NCBI GenBank assembly: GCA_964019155.1
Contig: OZ025244.1
Location: 50,042,469 to 50,106,468 of the forward strand
Source: Osedax fenrisi
Taxonomy: Eukaryota > Annelida > Polychaeta > Sabellida > Siboglinidae
DNA length: 64,000 bases
Direction of reading: 5' to 3'
Part shown: positions 35,527 to 47,507 of the stretch, in pieces
How the letters are laid out: the number at the start of each line of letters is the position of its first letter
Position numbering within the stretch: the stretch's first letter is position 1
Notes under the pieces: generated by a model
The model's database searches: none
Told to the model about the DNA's origin: nothing
What the model saw: only the letters and a program-made list of their open reading frames with translations
Position numbers and translations under genes: made by a program

Positions 35527-36891
35527 ATGGTGGGCACGAAGTTCTTCATAAACTTTCTGCTAGTCTGCAGCGCTACGATGTTTATAATGGGGCTGCTGTG
35601 TTTTAGCATGCGCTTCACTCGCGGAGGAAGGAGTCTGACAAACCGATTCACCGAACGCGGTAAAATACCACCGGGCAATACACCGGATAGGCTATCATCT
35701 CATGTAGGGTATAAACAATCGGTTATTAACAATGCAATACCGGAACCGCCCCCTTTACCGTCGATTAATCTTTACGGCGTCAATAAAAAACCATCGTTTC
35801 CGCAATCATCGAGAATCATCGGCGACGTTGACGCTAACTTACCGGTACGGCCCCCTAGCGGTGGCCGGGGTAAACACGCCATTAACCGTGGCGACGTTAC
35901 GGAATGGCAATCGGCCCCGTCACCGACATTCCCGAAACCGCACGATAAACCGGCGGCCCCGTTGCCCAGACCGTTTCCAGTTCGAGCCGTGAACAGAAAC
36001 GGACATCCGGTGCCGAAACGTCCGCCACCCGGCCTGGACGGTCAGCCCGGGTGGCAGGCACCTAAGAAACCGCCTACCGCTGGTAGCTCCGGTAAAGACG
36101 GGTGGACTGCTCCTGAGAAACCGCCCACTCCGGTAGTCGGCAAGGAGTGGGTAGCCAAACCGCAGACGGTACGCCCGTACGTAACGCACGACTGGTCACT
36201 AGGGGGAGACACGGCGCCACCATCTAAAACGGGTACTGGAGCCGACGTACGGACAGGGTATATTAAGAATCGTAAAGCATTCAAAAAGAATGAGATCGCC
36301 GTTAAAAAAGCCGCCGCCGCTAAAAAAGCTGCCGACGAAGCCGACGTCGCCGCCGCGGCAGCTAAAGAAGCCGAGACTTCTATTAATCAGAACAAACCGG
36401 ATTCACCTCCGTCGAGCCCACAACGGGAACGCCGATCTCCTATATTTAACGACCAGTCACAAATAGTAACTTCGTTAACTAGTCTGTCACGGTTTAGATC
36501 GCGTAGATCTAGTAGGCGCTCGACCGATATAATACTTCGTAATGAAGCGAAGTCTAAAGAAAGTGCGGTACATAATAATGAGAATGTTGAACCGCTTCAC
36601 GAATTCTCGGTAACACATACATTACCGGTAAATGCACGTGAAGAAGGTTCTGGTTATAATGTAAAATCAGGAAACGTTAAAACATATTCTAAATTTGTTC
36701 TTAAAATAATACAAAATAATGACGAATCGAAAAATAGTTTAAACGAACGAAATGATCCAATGTCAGAACCTATTTTAGTAAAACCAACCGAATCGCTGAA
36801 TTCCAACATGAAATATACGTCTAAAGGAAGAAATAAGAGGGATTTAGGTTATGTTATATTACAAACATTGTTTTACAATAACATTGATTGA
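35527..36891 (+). CDS. Large proline-rich secreted or membrane-anchored protein, MVGTKF/YGVNKKP family
   Basis: The frame opens at an ATG at 35512, but I prefer the ATG at 35527 because it gives the MVGTKF start of the 12829 paralogue. Residue numbers below count from 35512. Residues 11-31 are a hydrophobic segment followed by MRFTRGGR (signal-anchor or signal peptide). 75-94 is proline-rich, ending LYGVNKKP, as in the gene at 1-353. 166-222 has degenerate W-x-APxKPPT repeats. 253-291 is Lys/Ala-rich, probably helical. 304-330 carries RERRS and RFRSRRSSRR. The C-terminus has RNKR (440-443) before a 16-residue hydrophobic tail. GC is high up to about 36450 and then falls to AT-rich, within one frame and without a stop. 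No enzyme domain is visible. A lineage-specific secreted precursor is inferred. Long frames on the minus strand and the +86-codon frame are shadows. Confidence 0.82.
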   Translation: MVGTKFFINFLLVCSATMFIMGLLCFSMRFTRGGRSLTNRFTERGKIPPGNTPDRLSSHVGYKQSVINNAIPEPPPLPSINLYGVNKKPSFPQSSRIIGDVDANLPVRPPSGGRGKHAINRGDVTEWQSAPSPTFPKPHDKPAAPLPRPFPVRAVNRNGHPVPKRPPPGLDGQPGWQAPKKPPTAGSSGKDGWTAPEKPPTPVVGKEWVAKPQTVRPYVTHDWSLGGDTAPPSKTGTGADVRTGYIKNRKAFKKNEIAVKKAAAAKKAADEADVAAAAAKEAETSINQNKPDSPPSSPQRERRSPIFNDQSQIVTSLTSLSRFRSRRSSRRSTDIILRNEAKSKESAVHNNENVEPLHEFSVTHTLPVNAREEGSGYNVKSGNVKTYSKFVLKIIQNNDESKNSLNERNDPMSEPILVKPTESLNSNMKYTSKGRNKRDLGYVILQTLFYNNID

Positions 36892-37210
36892 AAAGATTAC
36901 AATAATGACCATTATGTTAGTAAATCTAAAGTAGATATATTGTATAATATGTTAGGTATAAAGAAAAATCTTTAAATTACTTACATATTTGGATTTAAAA
37001 ATAAGGACAAAATCATTAACCACAATTAGGCAGCAAATCTGAAAGCAGTTTGATAGAAGTTTGATATTTACCTTAAAATGTAAACCCAACTTGGTAATAA
37101 CAAGTAACTAACAATAATTATAGAGACATATTTAATTGAATACAATAAAATTAATCTATTATTAATGTTATTAAATATTAATATTAATATTATATAATAT
37201 ATATATATAT
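36892..37210. other. 3' flank of the 35527 gene
   Basis: AT-rich with several possible AATAAA signals (for example near 37143). No gene. Confidence 0.4.
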
Positions 37211-37470
37211 TGTTATTGTTATTGTTATTTTGGTGGAGTCCTTTCATGCCATCCAGGAACTTAGATAACGTCTTCCCTTATAACCACATGACTCTAATGT
37301 CCTTTCATCCATGGTTTTAACGAGAGCCGATCATTTATTTATATACAATCATATAATATCACTTCTAAATAATATGTTAATACCTATGTTAATGACCAAT
37401 ATGAGGATCGAACCCGCATCCTACTGCTTGTATGTCTGACGCCTTAGCCAACTGAGCCACACGAGCATGC
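37211..37470 (-). mobile_element. tRNA-derived SINE, family 1
   Basis: Same head (box A near 37460, box B-like GGGTTCGATCC near 37410) and the same 3' body and AATAACA tail as the copy at 26318. An internal deletion removes part of the central body. Confidence 0.85.
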
Positions 37471-37500
37471 TAGTTAACTGCAGTTAAAATATCAAACAAG

Positions 37501-37543
<43 letters not shown>

Positions 37544-38084
37544 GGTAATGGTGAATAATAGTTATATCTATACATGGACAAATTCTATCCTTATCAATAC
37601 AAATAATATAAAATTTGAAATTAATGTAAGTTAGAATATTACATTAATTATATTTCACGTAAATATGTACCTTAGATAAAATTGAAAATACATATGATAA
37701 CTAGTAGCGAACTCTGAATTATTTATGCATAGATTTGTACCCGATTATTGCCAGTTTTAATAGTACTTGTTCTTTTAATAATACTAACTAAGAAATTTGC
37801 AACTAATGCATGCATTATAACAAGAAATAAACATATAAAACACATAAAGAGAGTTTATACACGATAACTGGTATAAATGAAGTATTAAAAAAGGGTAGTT
37901 CATAATTTCTAAGAACTCTAGCTCACCTATATCGACGAGGATGAATAAAAAGGGAATATCATATTTCATGAAAGTGAAAAGAGATTCGAGACCACTGATG
38001 AAATATGGGTTATATTAATTGCAATTATAATCGCATACCGCATACTTGAGTAACATGTAAACTGAAAGTAAGTAGCGCGGAGCA
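37471..38084. other. AT-rich stretch
   Basis: (TA)n at 37504-37540. The short minus-strand frame at 37784-37969 has no recognisable motif. No supported gene. Confidence 0.5.
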
Positions 38085-39600
38085 GGGGTCGCGCTAATGT
38101 TCAGTGAACGCAACAATGGGAAGTCAAACATTTATTTGTGCAGTTAATTTTTAAATTTTGTGCAGTCAATTTTAGAATTTTGAGCAACAATATTTTTATT
38201 GTTGAATAATATTTTATTATTCTAATTAATTTTTGGAGGCATTATGTAAGCATCATGCATACCATATGGGGATTTCCCGATATTGTTATATTATTAAGCA
38301 CAAGAAGATCACGAATAACAACAGAGTGTGGTATAATATATAGAAAAAATACCATTATGAAGCATCTGAGTTCTGAATATCATAAAATATGTAGTATTGC
38401 TTATAACAAAATATTGAAGGTATAAAACAATCAGATAATACACCACTAGCAAACTATATATGCAAGGCAAATAGTGATTTAGCTTATAAGATAGGCTCGT
38501 TATTAATCATCGTGTATTATGATGAAAATAAGTTGGTTTTACCTGATAATCCTTTCCTGCTAGAGCAGTTGTGAATATGATGGCATACAAATTTGAATAT
38601 AATGATGATGATAATAGTATTACGAATACCGGTTTACAATATATGACGATTAAAAGTAGAACTTATAAAAACTTTAGTAAATAATCTTAAGGTGCGATTT
38701 ACAACAGATGAAAATATATTTTCAAAACTTGAACATTTTATTAAATTAAAATAAGAAGTAAATATAAAGTAAGTACATAATTTGATAAGTTCTGATTTGA
38801 ACTTAAGAGATTTATCCTTACAATATAACGATTTATTATTGCATTCATAAATTAATATATTTAGAAAATACAATCTTCGTGAACTTGTTATAAATCTATC
38901 AAGATATGTATGAAATAAACATAAAATATACCTAATATAAATATATTGTTTTCTAGCATGGAAGAAATGTATACATTTGATTGTACATATAGTAGAATTA
39001 TATTCGCTAAACCACACAGTACCGATGGGGAAAGAATTATATCAGCAAATAATTTGCTTAAGCCTACATAGAAATAGAATGAAAATAGAAACTGAGAATA
39101 ATCAATTATTTATTCATTATAATATGCCGGATCTTGTAAATTGGATTCCAAGACATGCGGTATTAGCTTGGTTAGTTATTTAATTAAAAAATAATTAATA
39201 ATATTTTAGCCATCATTTAATGAAATTTCAAAGTAATCTAAAATGTTTATGATAAATAAACGAAATCATACACAACACGATAGAGCATGTAAAATACAAG
39301 AGTATTTCAAGGGAATTTTTTCTAGTGCACTAAAACATAAAGGTGAAGAAGAACATTAAATTCCTCTTAAAACAATAAAATTCTAAATATAGCACAATAA
39401 ATAATAAACATAAACGCTTCATCGTTAAAATATGTTTGTATTCATACGTTTTTGCTGTAAGTATCAGTATTTCAGCTTACATGCAATTATATTACCTACC
39501 TATGCATTTATAATAATTATAAATAACTATTAAAACTCAATAAAATTATATATTTATGTGCAGTCAATATTATTCCTTAATGATACCCTTGGCACGGGGT
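38085..39600. mobile_element. Possible DNA-transposon relic (uncertain)
   Basis: Starts near CAGGGGTCGCGCTAATG (38082-38098), an opening that resembles hAT-type ends, and TGTGCAGTCAAT recurs at 38159 and 39556. Inside are broken frames, one of 68 codons at 38977-39183 with Trp/Arg/His-rich wording (DLVNWIPRHAVLAW) that could be transposase debris. I could not fix the right end or a target duplication. Confidence 0.25.
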
Positions 39601-40005
39601 TAAAATTGTGAGTGTTACTTTTAAACAAGACAGTGTTGTATTAGTAGATATAGCTAAGTTGTAGATGAGAAATACTATTTGGTATAATATGACTAATATA
39701 TCTAACTGAATGGGAATATATGGTGCGTATACGATACTTATTATAATAATATAGTAGTTTTATTCTAAAAAGTCAACACAGTGCACTTTCATGAAAGATA
39801 AGAATATGTGAAATATGAGTTACCATGCATGATATTACTTACTCTTCACCAAAACCTATCTATAACAATTCTCTGTTGAGTTACTAATGTATTACCATTG
39901 TGTTATTTGGTGAGTGTTTAATAATTATAAGTGAATTTCCATCAGGCAGCTAGGTAAATTGGGAATATATTTGACGATATAGAATATATTTAATTTATTA
40001 GCGTA

Positions 40006-40190
40006 GAGTATTTTACTAAATCGGAGAATAGTGATATGTTTTTGTCCATAATGAATATTGTATACGATGTATATAAACTAACTAGCAACTAGCGTTGAGT
40101 TAATTAAATCTTAGTTAGTTTATATCCATCGTATACAATATTCATTATGGACAAAAACATATCACTATTCTCCGATTTAGTAAAATACTC
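40006..40190. repeat. Near-perfect 80-bp inverted repeat (hairpin)
   Basis: From GAGTATTTTACTAAATCGG at 40006 to ATATAAACTAACT near 40083 the sequence is repeated as its reverse complement from about 40112 to GATTTAGTAAAATACTC at 40190, with almost no mismatch and a spacer of about 25 bases. A transcript would form a long perfect stem. Confidence 0.9.
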
Positions 40191-41613
40191 TTTTATAAAA
40201 GAGGGGTAACTAGGTAAATTGTCAAATATATGTCGACAATAGTTGTTAGTGACGATGTGTATTGTATTTAGATGTATTGATGCATACTAGCGACAGATTT
40301 AGGATAAAATACAGGGTAATATGTTCGATGAATATAAGGAGTACGAAGAGTATGGATAAGGTGTGGTTGGTAAATGGAGAAGGGAACGCAATTTTAATGA
40401 AGGAAGATGTATAGTTGTTATCATCTGGAAAATTTATATATTTATATATATATATATGTATATAATATTAATTAATTATAATGACACATGTTTACATCAA
40501 TTTATTATTTATTTCATTGATATATGCCATTGTTCTTTACACTACCGACTCAAAATCCTCCAACTATAAATTCTATGCTGTGCATAATAAATATTACCAG
40601 TGTTGTACTAAATAGACATATGTAAAGATATAAGGTCTGTGAGTCGTTATCCATCTTTGACTAGAAATATAGGTGATAGGTATGTTCATTTAAATATTAA
40701 TTTATATTTTCGTATTTGGTATATAATAATATAAATATGTATGTTAGTTATATTATAATAAATTAAATTATAACTTGCCTTTTTCAAGATATACTTATAT
40801 AAATATTGTATGAAAAACTATTAATAATTAAGTAAATATATTCTGTTTATGTATTATGTTTATATAATGTTTAATAATAATTATATATATTTTAAATTTA
40901 AATTTTATTTAAAAAATATAAATTAGTGCCATAAAATACAATCGCATATTCTAGTTAATTGTATTAAACAACTTGGAATAAACTACTTTATTATATGAAC
41001 ATATCTTTTTATCCTTCTAGTACTGTTTAAAAGGACTGCACTAATGTAGTTATTATAAGCTCAACAATCTAAGATTATATAGGTATAAAATAAATACATA
41101 TTATTATAATAAATTTAAACCAAAGATATAATTGTTATAAGATTTATTTAACGCTTTTTATAACGGTATATTATTATTAATTTAGCCGATACAACTGTTG
41201 TATTAAATATATTTTTGATCAAATATTAAATTACGATATACATTTTTTAAAGTTTCAGTATGGAAGGAAAGTCTCATCCCTAGTTGAATACTAAATATTT
41301 ACTTATTAATTCTTTTATTTTTTAATTATCTTTGTTGTATTTTAGAAAATATTTTCATGAGGAAAGATACTAAACTTAACAGATTTGTTGATGTAAAATG
41401 ACACAAGCTCCCATGCGACAGATGGGAGAAATAAAATCTATTTTAGATATTTTATTTGTTTACTGGTAAATTCGAGAAAAAATACCATCATATACTCTTA
41501 CATTAAGATATGATGATGAATAACGGGTTATTAGCACTTAAATCGGACCGTGAAAGTTCCTTCGTTCGTATGGAGTAACATAATAATAAAATAATAATAT
41601 ATTGATGTGACAA
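40191..41613. other. AT-rich stretch without gene
   Basis: Short frames only (for example 40363-40569), with no motif. (TA)n near 40440-40465. Confidence 0.5.
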
Positions 41614-41621
41614 CATTTTAT

Positions 41622-42712
41622 GAATACCAGTAAACTCGGACCAGGTAAACTCGGACCACTTTTGAGGTAAACTAGGACCACTTATTAAAAACATAAAGAA
41701 GATTCGGACCACTTTTAAAATAACTATATTTTGTATATTTCTATAATATAATATGCTTTAACTTACTTCCACCTTATATAATTATATTATATCTGTTAAA
41801 TAAATTATAAAAAGAGTCATTTAATATGATATTTTTGTGGAATTATATACTTAAATAGGTAAACATTTAATTTGAACTCGCACCACTTTTGAAGTAAACT
41901 CGGACCACTTGTGAAGTAAACTCGGACCTCTTGTGAAGTAAACTCGGACCACTTATTAAAATAACTTATATATTGTATACTTCTATCATAATAAATATAG
42001 CTTCTATCGTGGGTCTCGTCGGTGATATACATAGATCTAGAGAGAAATTTCTCTCTAGCTCTGTGGTGATATACGACAATTTAAATTATGTTAAGTTATT
42101 AAATGTTATTAAACTTATTAAATGATAAATTATGTATGTTTAGTAATATTGGAATACTCGCAATATCAACCTTTGACATTTTAAGTAGTTCTATTGGAAT
42201 TGTTAATAATCTGTATATTGTAATTTTAAAGTTATTTATATGTTAGAAATATACAATATATAGTTTATACGGTTGGTCCGAATCGTATGTTTTTAATAAG
42301 TGGTCCGAGTTTACTTCACAAGTGGTCCGAGTTTACTTCACAAGTGGTCCGAGTTTACTTCACAAGTGGTCCGAGTTTACTTCACAAGTGGTCCGAGTTT
42401 ACTTCAAAAGTGGTGCGAGTTCAAATTAAATGTTTACCTATTTAAATATATAATTCCACAAAAATATCATATTAAATGACTCTTTTTATAATTTATTTAA
42501 CAGATATAATATAATTATATAAAGTGGAAGTAAGTTAAAGCATATTATATTATAGAAATATACAAAATATAGTTATGTTAATAAGTGGTCCGAGTTTACT
42601 TTATGTTTTTAAAAAGTGGTCCGAGTTTACTTTAAAAGTGGTCCGAGTTTACCTCAAAAGTGGTCCGAGTTTACTTGGTCCGAGTTTACCTGGTCCGAGT
42701 TTACTGGTACTC
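41622..42712. mobile_element. Foldback DNA element with AACTCGGACC arrays in both arms, flanked by a target duplication
   Basis: The left end reads GAATACCAGTAAACTCGG and the right end CCGAGTTTACTGGTACTC, so the termini are inverted repeats with one mismatch in the first few bases. Inside each arm is a tandem set of (A)GTAAACTCGGACCACTT or its inverse. The centre (about 42045) is a small palindrome, AGAGAGAAATTTCTCTCT. CATTTTAT(GA) stands directly on both sides (41614-41623 and 42713-42722), an 8-10-bp target duplication. Non-coding and non-autonomous. Superfamily not assigned. Confidence 0.82.
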
Positions 42713-42857
42713 CATTTTATGATAACAATTAGATAAGGATAAAATTAGATAATAATAACTAATATAGAAATAATAAGTAGAATGATTTAATAATAAATAT
42801 AATAATAAGAGTTTATTGACTTCACAAACACTTGGTGATTATAGGCGTCATCAGGGG

Positions 42858-43569
42858 GGGGTAAACTCGGACCACTTATTAAAATAACTTATATATTGTA
42901 TACTTCTATCATAATAAATATAGCTTCTATCGTAGGTCTCGTCGGTGATATACATAGAGCTAGAGAGAAATTTCTCTCTAGCTCTGTGGTGATATACGAC
43001 AATTTAAATTATGTTAAGTTATTAAATGTTATTAAAGTTATTAAATGATAAATTATGTATGTGTAGTAATATCGGAATACTCGCAATTATATACAGTGAA
43101 ATTATACTTTTAACTTATAAGTTAAAGCATATTATATGTTAGAAATATACAATATATAGTTTATACGGTTGGTCCGAATCTTCTTTATGTTTTTAATAAG
43201 TGGTCTGAGTTTACTTCACAAGTGGTCCGAGTTTACTTCACAAGTGGTCCGAGTTTACTTCAAAAGTGGTGCGAGTTCAAATTAAATGTTTACCTATTTA
43301 AATATATAATTCCACAAAAATATCATATTAAATGACTCTTTTTATAATTTATTTAACAGATATAATATAATTATATAAGGTGGAAGTAAGTTAAAGCATA
43401 TTATATTATAGAAATATACAAAATATAGTTATTTTAATAAGTGGTCCGAGTTTACTTTATGTTTTTAAAAAGTGGTCCGAGTTTACTTTAAAAGTGGTCC
43501 GAGTTTACCTCATAAGTGGTCTGAGTTTACCTGGTCCGAGTTTACCTGGTCCGAGTTTACTGGTACTCA
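42858..43569. mobile_element. Second copy of the AACTCGGACC foldback element, left end truncated
   Basis: Shares the interior of the first copy (GTAAACTCGGACCACTT, the AGAGAGAAATTTCTCTCT centre, the right-arm GGTCCGAGTTTAC array) and the intact right terminus CTGGTACTC at 43569. The left terminus is lost at a run of G residues (42856-42863). Confidence 0.82.
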
Positions 43570-43899
43570 TATAAACTAGTATACTAGTAATAATATCACT
43601 ACTAGTAATGTACTAGTATACTCTATTACTTATATTGACACACAATGTGAATTACTCAGGGTATACATAAACAATACATACAATTATACCGTGTGTATAT
43701 AGTATACACTATATAAACATATCTTTATATGCATATAATAAAATTAAAAAATGCAGTAGGATCGGGTTAAAGTATACAATAATAACATCAGTAGATAAGT
43801 CTACTGAATACTAGCGAGTGAAGTAAACATTTAGTCATGGTAAAGGTAAGCTTATAATGAGATTTTCTAATATTATATAGAAAATAGTTATCAGTGCAT

Positions 43900-45000
43900 A
43901 TTATATTATTAATGTGTGGATATTAGTCTAGTTGAGAGGTTATAGTGACACCAAATATAGTTATAGATTGAGAAGGTGGAGGATAGGTATATAGTAGAAA
44001 AGATGAGTGATTGAAAGCATAACTGTGGATTGATAATATGATAGTATCAGTTTTAGTCATATTTAAGGAAATGGAGTTACGAAAGAACCAATGAGTGAGA
44101 TCAGTAATACAATTAAACATAGACATTTGAATAATACCAGAATAACTATAATTAAGAAATTGCTATATATCTGAAGATCATCGGCATAAAGATGATAGTT
44201 AATATTAGGATATTAGTGAAAAATTGATTTTATAGGCAGAATATAAACAATGAAAAATATAGGGCCAAGAACAGAGCCTTGTGGAACACAACTAATATAT
44301 ATATACTATATACTAGTATATATATATATATATACTATAGTAAAAGATAGAATGGGGTTTATTATCAAGATATATGAGAATATCATTAATTATCAAAGTA
44401 AGGGCGGTTTCGGTACCACGATGATGAAGATATATCTGCGTATACGCACTTGGATATTTATCAACAATAGCATTGGACATACTGTAATTAATAAGTTGAG
44501 TGGACACAACTCATTCTGAGATCTTAGATATGTAGGTATGATAACTGGGATATTGGACGATAACTTGATACATTAGATTGGTCAAGAGTAGTTTTGTTTT
44601 AAATCGGAATAATCTATGAATATTTCATTGAGCGTGGAACAATAGATGATATAAGATATCTATAAATGATTTCAGCGATAAGTCCAATAAAATATGGTGA
44701 TAATGAACGAAGTAGATTGAGTGGAATAGGATCAAGGGGGAATTGGTTTTCAAGGATGTCATCAAAGAGAGTATATGTAGGACTACTTGCAAAGTAATGT
44801 GTGTGAAGTGAAAAACATGAACAGTGATTATGAGTGGATGTTAAATTGAGATTGAGTCATGCCGAGTTGATGTTTGGAAGTAGGTACATTGATAATACTA
44901 GACATTTTTTTGTTGGAAGAAATTTGCAATCATTGAAAAGAGAACTAATTCAAGTTGATCCGGAAGATGCTTGATATGGGTTTTACCTATTAAGGTGAAA
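43900..45000 (-). mobile_element. Decayed L2/CR1-type LINE, RT region
   Basis: Minus-strand fragments read GTETALTLIINDIL at about 44450-44400 ('STETAL..V.NDIL') and, further on, DLTHWFFRNSISLNMTKTD at about 44100-44040 ('W...N.L.LN..KT'). RT-like debris continues up to about 45000. A TA-rich insertion lies at 44295-44345. Dead copy. Confidence 0.6.
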
Positions 45001-45299
45001 GTTAATTTGTCTGCTCCTATTTAGTTAGAAAACCAAATAGTTTTGTTTTTGTTTGCTCATGATAGGTTAACTATTAATTAATTACAATTAAATTATTAAC
45101 ATTTATTTTTAATATTTACTATAATTTTAGTAAATATTTTTTAAAACCATAAATACTGAATTGGGTTCTCACTATAATGTCTATGACTAAAATACATACA
45201 TTCTAATAAATAAATATAATATAATTAAAATTATAAAATCAAAATATAAATATAATTGAATATCTCTTAAATACTATATAACAAAAACTTAATGTGAAA

Positions 45300-45405
45300 A
45301 AGTTTTATGGGCCTACCTAATCTCAGGGGGGGCCTAGCCGATCCCAGGGTGGCTTGCCCCCGCAGGCCCCCCCCCCCCCGTGGCTACGGGCCTGGGCGTC
45401 ATTAC
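45300..45405. other. Isolated GC-rich segment, probable transposon end
   Basis: A run of G and C tracts (TCAGGGGGGGCC, GGCCCCCCCCCCCCC, TGGCTACGGGCCTGGGCG) stands out from AT-rich flanks. Its last part, read in reverse, resembles the CAGGGGCGTAGCCA-type ends of some hAT elements. No partner end was located. Confidence 0.3.
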
Positions 45406-45464
45406 ACAATAATAAAACAAAAAATATAAATAGAAAATGAATAATCAAATAAAATGAATTACAA

Positions 45465-45700
45465 TTATTTAAAATGGACATACATTTTACGTTTAAACAA
45501 TGAAAGTGATGTAGTACAATAAATATTATGTGGTAATTCTATTTTCGGAGAAATAACCGAGAAAGCTGATTTAGAGTAGTCCAAAGATGTCGAGCATTGC
45601 ACTAATTTCATGACGTGGCATTTCCGATTAGATATGTTAGAACTCAGAATAATAGATTCAGTTAGATGTTCATGAAATCTAAAGTGTATATCCTTAAGGG
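45465..45700 (-). mobile_element. C-terminal end of an L2/CR1-type LINE
   Basis: The minus-strand frame reads SKSAFSVISPKIELPHNI and TTSLSLFKRKMYVHFK, the terminal 'F..APK.WN.LP..IR...SL..FK..L..HF' block of these LINEs. Between about 45695 and 45765 the frame is interrupted by a short foldback-like piece (GGGGTATCCCACTAC) that recurs at 55365-55450. Confidence 0.6.
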
Positions 45701-46111
45701 GTATCCCACTACCAGTATTACCGGACATTATTTCCGGAAATACTGATATTGGCATATCCCCTATGCACAAGCGCATATGTTTACAATTATATCTAAACCT
45801 CAGACATACTTGTGATCGTATTAAAGCATACATAGCAACTATTGTTGCATGGTTTATAATATACGTATTGCACGACGTTGAATATGATCAAGTTTATACA
45901 TCAGGTTAACAGGTAAATTACACAATAATTAACAGCAATAGATAAGTCTAATGAATACTAGCGAGTGAATTAAATAATAAGTACGCCGTACGCTACGTAA
46001 TACAATCACTATGTGAGTAAGTACTTACGTAAGGTACCCTATAGCATATATGCTATATGGAATGAAAGGGGCGGAGAGAGGTACACATAATTATATATTA
46101 TTGATCATACC

Positions 46112-46150
46112 CATAGATATTAGAGTGAGGACCTCACTCAATATCTATGA
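46112..46150. repeat. Short hairpin
   Basis: CATAGATATTAGAGTGAGG is followed at once by its inverse, CCTCACTCAATATCTATG, with one bulge. Confidence 0.7.
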
Positions 46151-46781
46151 TTATACCCCACTACCACGGCTCGTTTGTCGTGGCGCGACATAAATAGTGT
46201 ATCCAAAGGGTGAATGCAAATATGTCAGTCATCATTATACATCAATTTATACCTTAAGGTATCAGTAAATGCGAAAATAATAAATTTTCAAAATTTAAGA
46301 TAAGGGAATAAAATTGAGATATTTGATCTCATAAATTGATTATTCAAGGCTATATATAGTGTAGGCTAATCAGGCTTGAAAGGATATAACACTTCGACTA
46401 ATGTCTAAATGTAAATGTTAGGTAACAATATTCAGAATATTCAGCAAAAGCTTTATCTTTATTTGATATATATAGCCATTTGGATATATAGGTTCATAAA
46501 AATGCTTATTTAATTAAAAAATCGATATTACAAAAAGTATTTGATAGTCTTATCTTTAACTTTACTTCATTCAGATGTATATGTTCTATTCATATTTAGG
46601 TCCTATTTGGTTAATTATTATTATAATAATTATATTTAAAATTCTATCCTTACCTTGAATTTCAAATAATGTAAACAAATCATAAATAAATATTCACTTT
46701 TAATATCTATAAAGTGTTTTATTGTATCCAAACAAATACAATTTATTTTATTTAATATATTTTTATATAACATTTATAATC

Positions 46782-46891
46782 ATGGATACTAAAATATTAA
46801 GTTATAACGATTGTCTGTTAAGATCAAGTGACATAGAGTTATTAACTGAAGGAAAGTGGTTAAATGATAATATAATTAGCTTCGTATTCGA
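46782..46891 (+). CDS. SENP8: SENP8 exon 1
   Basis: Codes the first 36 residues plus two bases (MDTKILSYND... to FVF). The donor GTTAGT is at 46892. This exon is AT-rich, unlike exons 2-4. Confidence 0.88.
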
Positions 46892-47162
46892 GTTAGTAAA
46901 AACTATATAATTATTATAATAATAAACTTTATTATAAAGTAATTTGTAATCATTATTTGTTTTATATATTAAATACAAATATTAAATAAAGAGTTTTTTA
47001 AATGTTTAATTAATATATATGTTAATATATTATACGTATAATACACACTGTTTATATTATATAATATATATACTTAGTATAATTATTATTATAATAATTA
47101 TTATGGCTATACATGTCGGGCGGCACACGGTAACTAGTATACTTTACTATTATAAAGTATAC

Positions 47163-47207
<45 letters not shown>

Positions 47208-47425
47208 CACTATTATAAAGTATACTATTATATATATATATAGGCTGTATCTATATATAATATAAATATATACATTTTTTGTTGATTAAATTATTACAAT
47301 TATTACTATCAGAAAGGGTTGTGGTTCATAACCGGCGCCAAAAATAGATGACTAATAGTTTATTCGATATCGCAGCTCACGCTTTCGGAGTTGAAACGTA
47401 TATATATTGAGAGAGATACGTACTT

Positions 47426-47507
<82 letters not shown>

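Noticed and set aside
35732..36284. Overlapping frames on both strands inside the 35527 gene
   Set aside because: Arg/Pro/Gly-rich shadow frames of a GC-rich ORF; no homologue in the window.
36892..37210. Extra member of the MVGTKF family downstream
   Set aside because: No hydrophobic start or YGVNKKP motif seen in any frame.
38977..39183. Host gene from the 68-codon ORF
   Set aside because: Sits in a stretch that looks like transposon debris; no supporting exon or motif.
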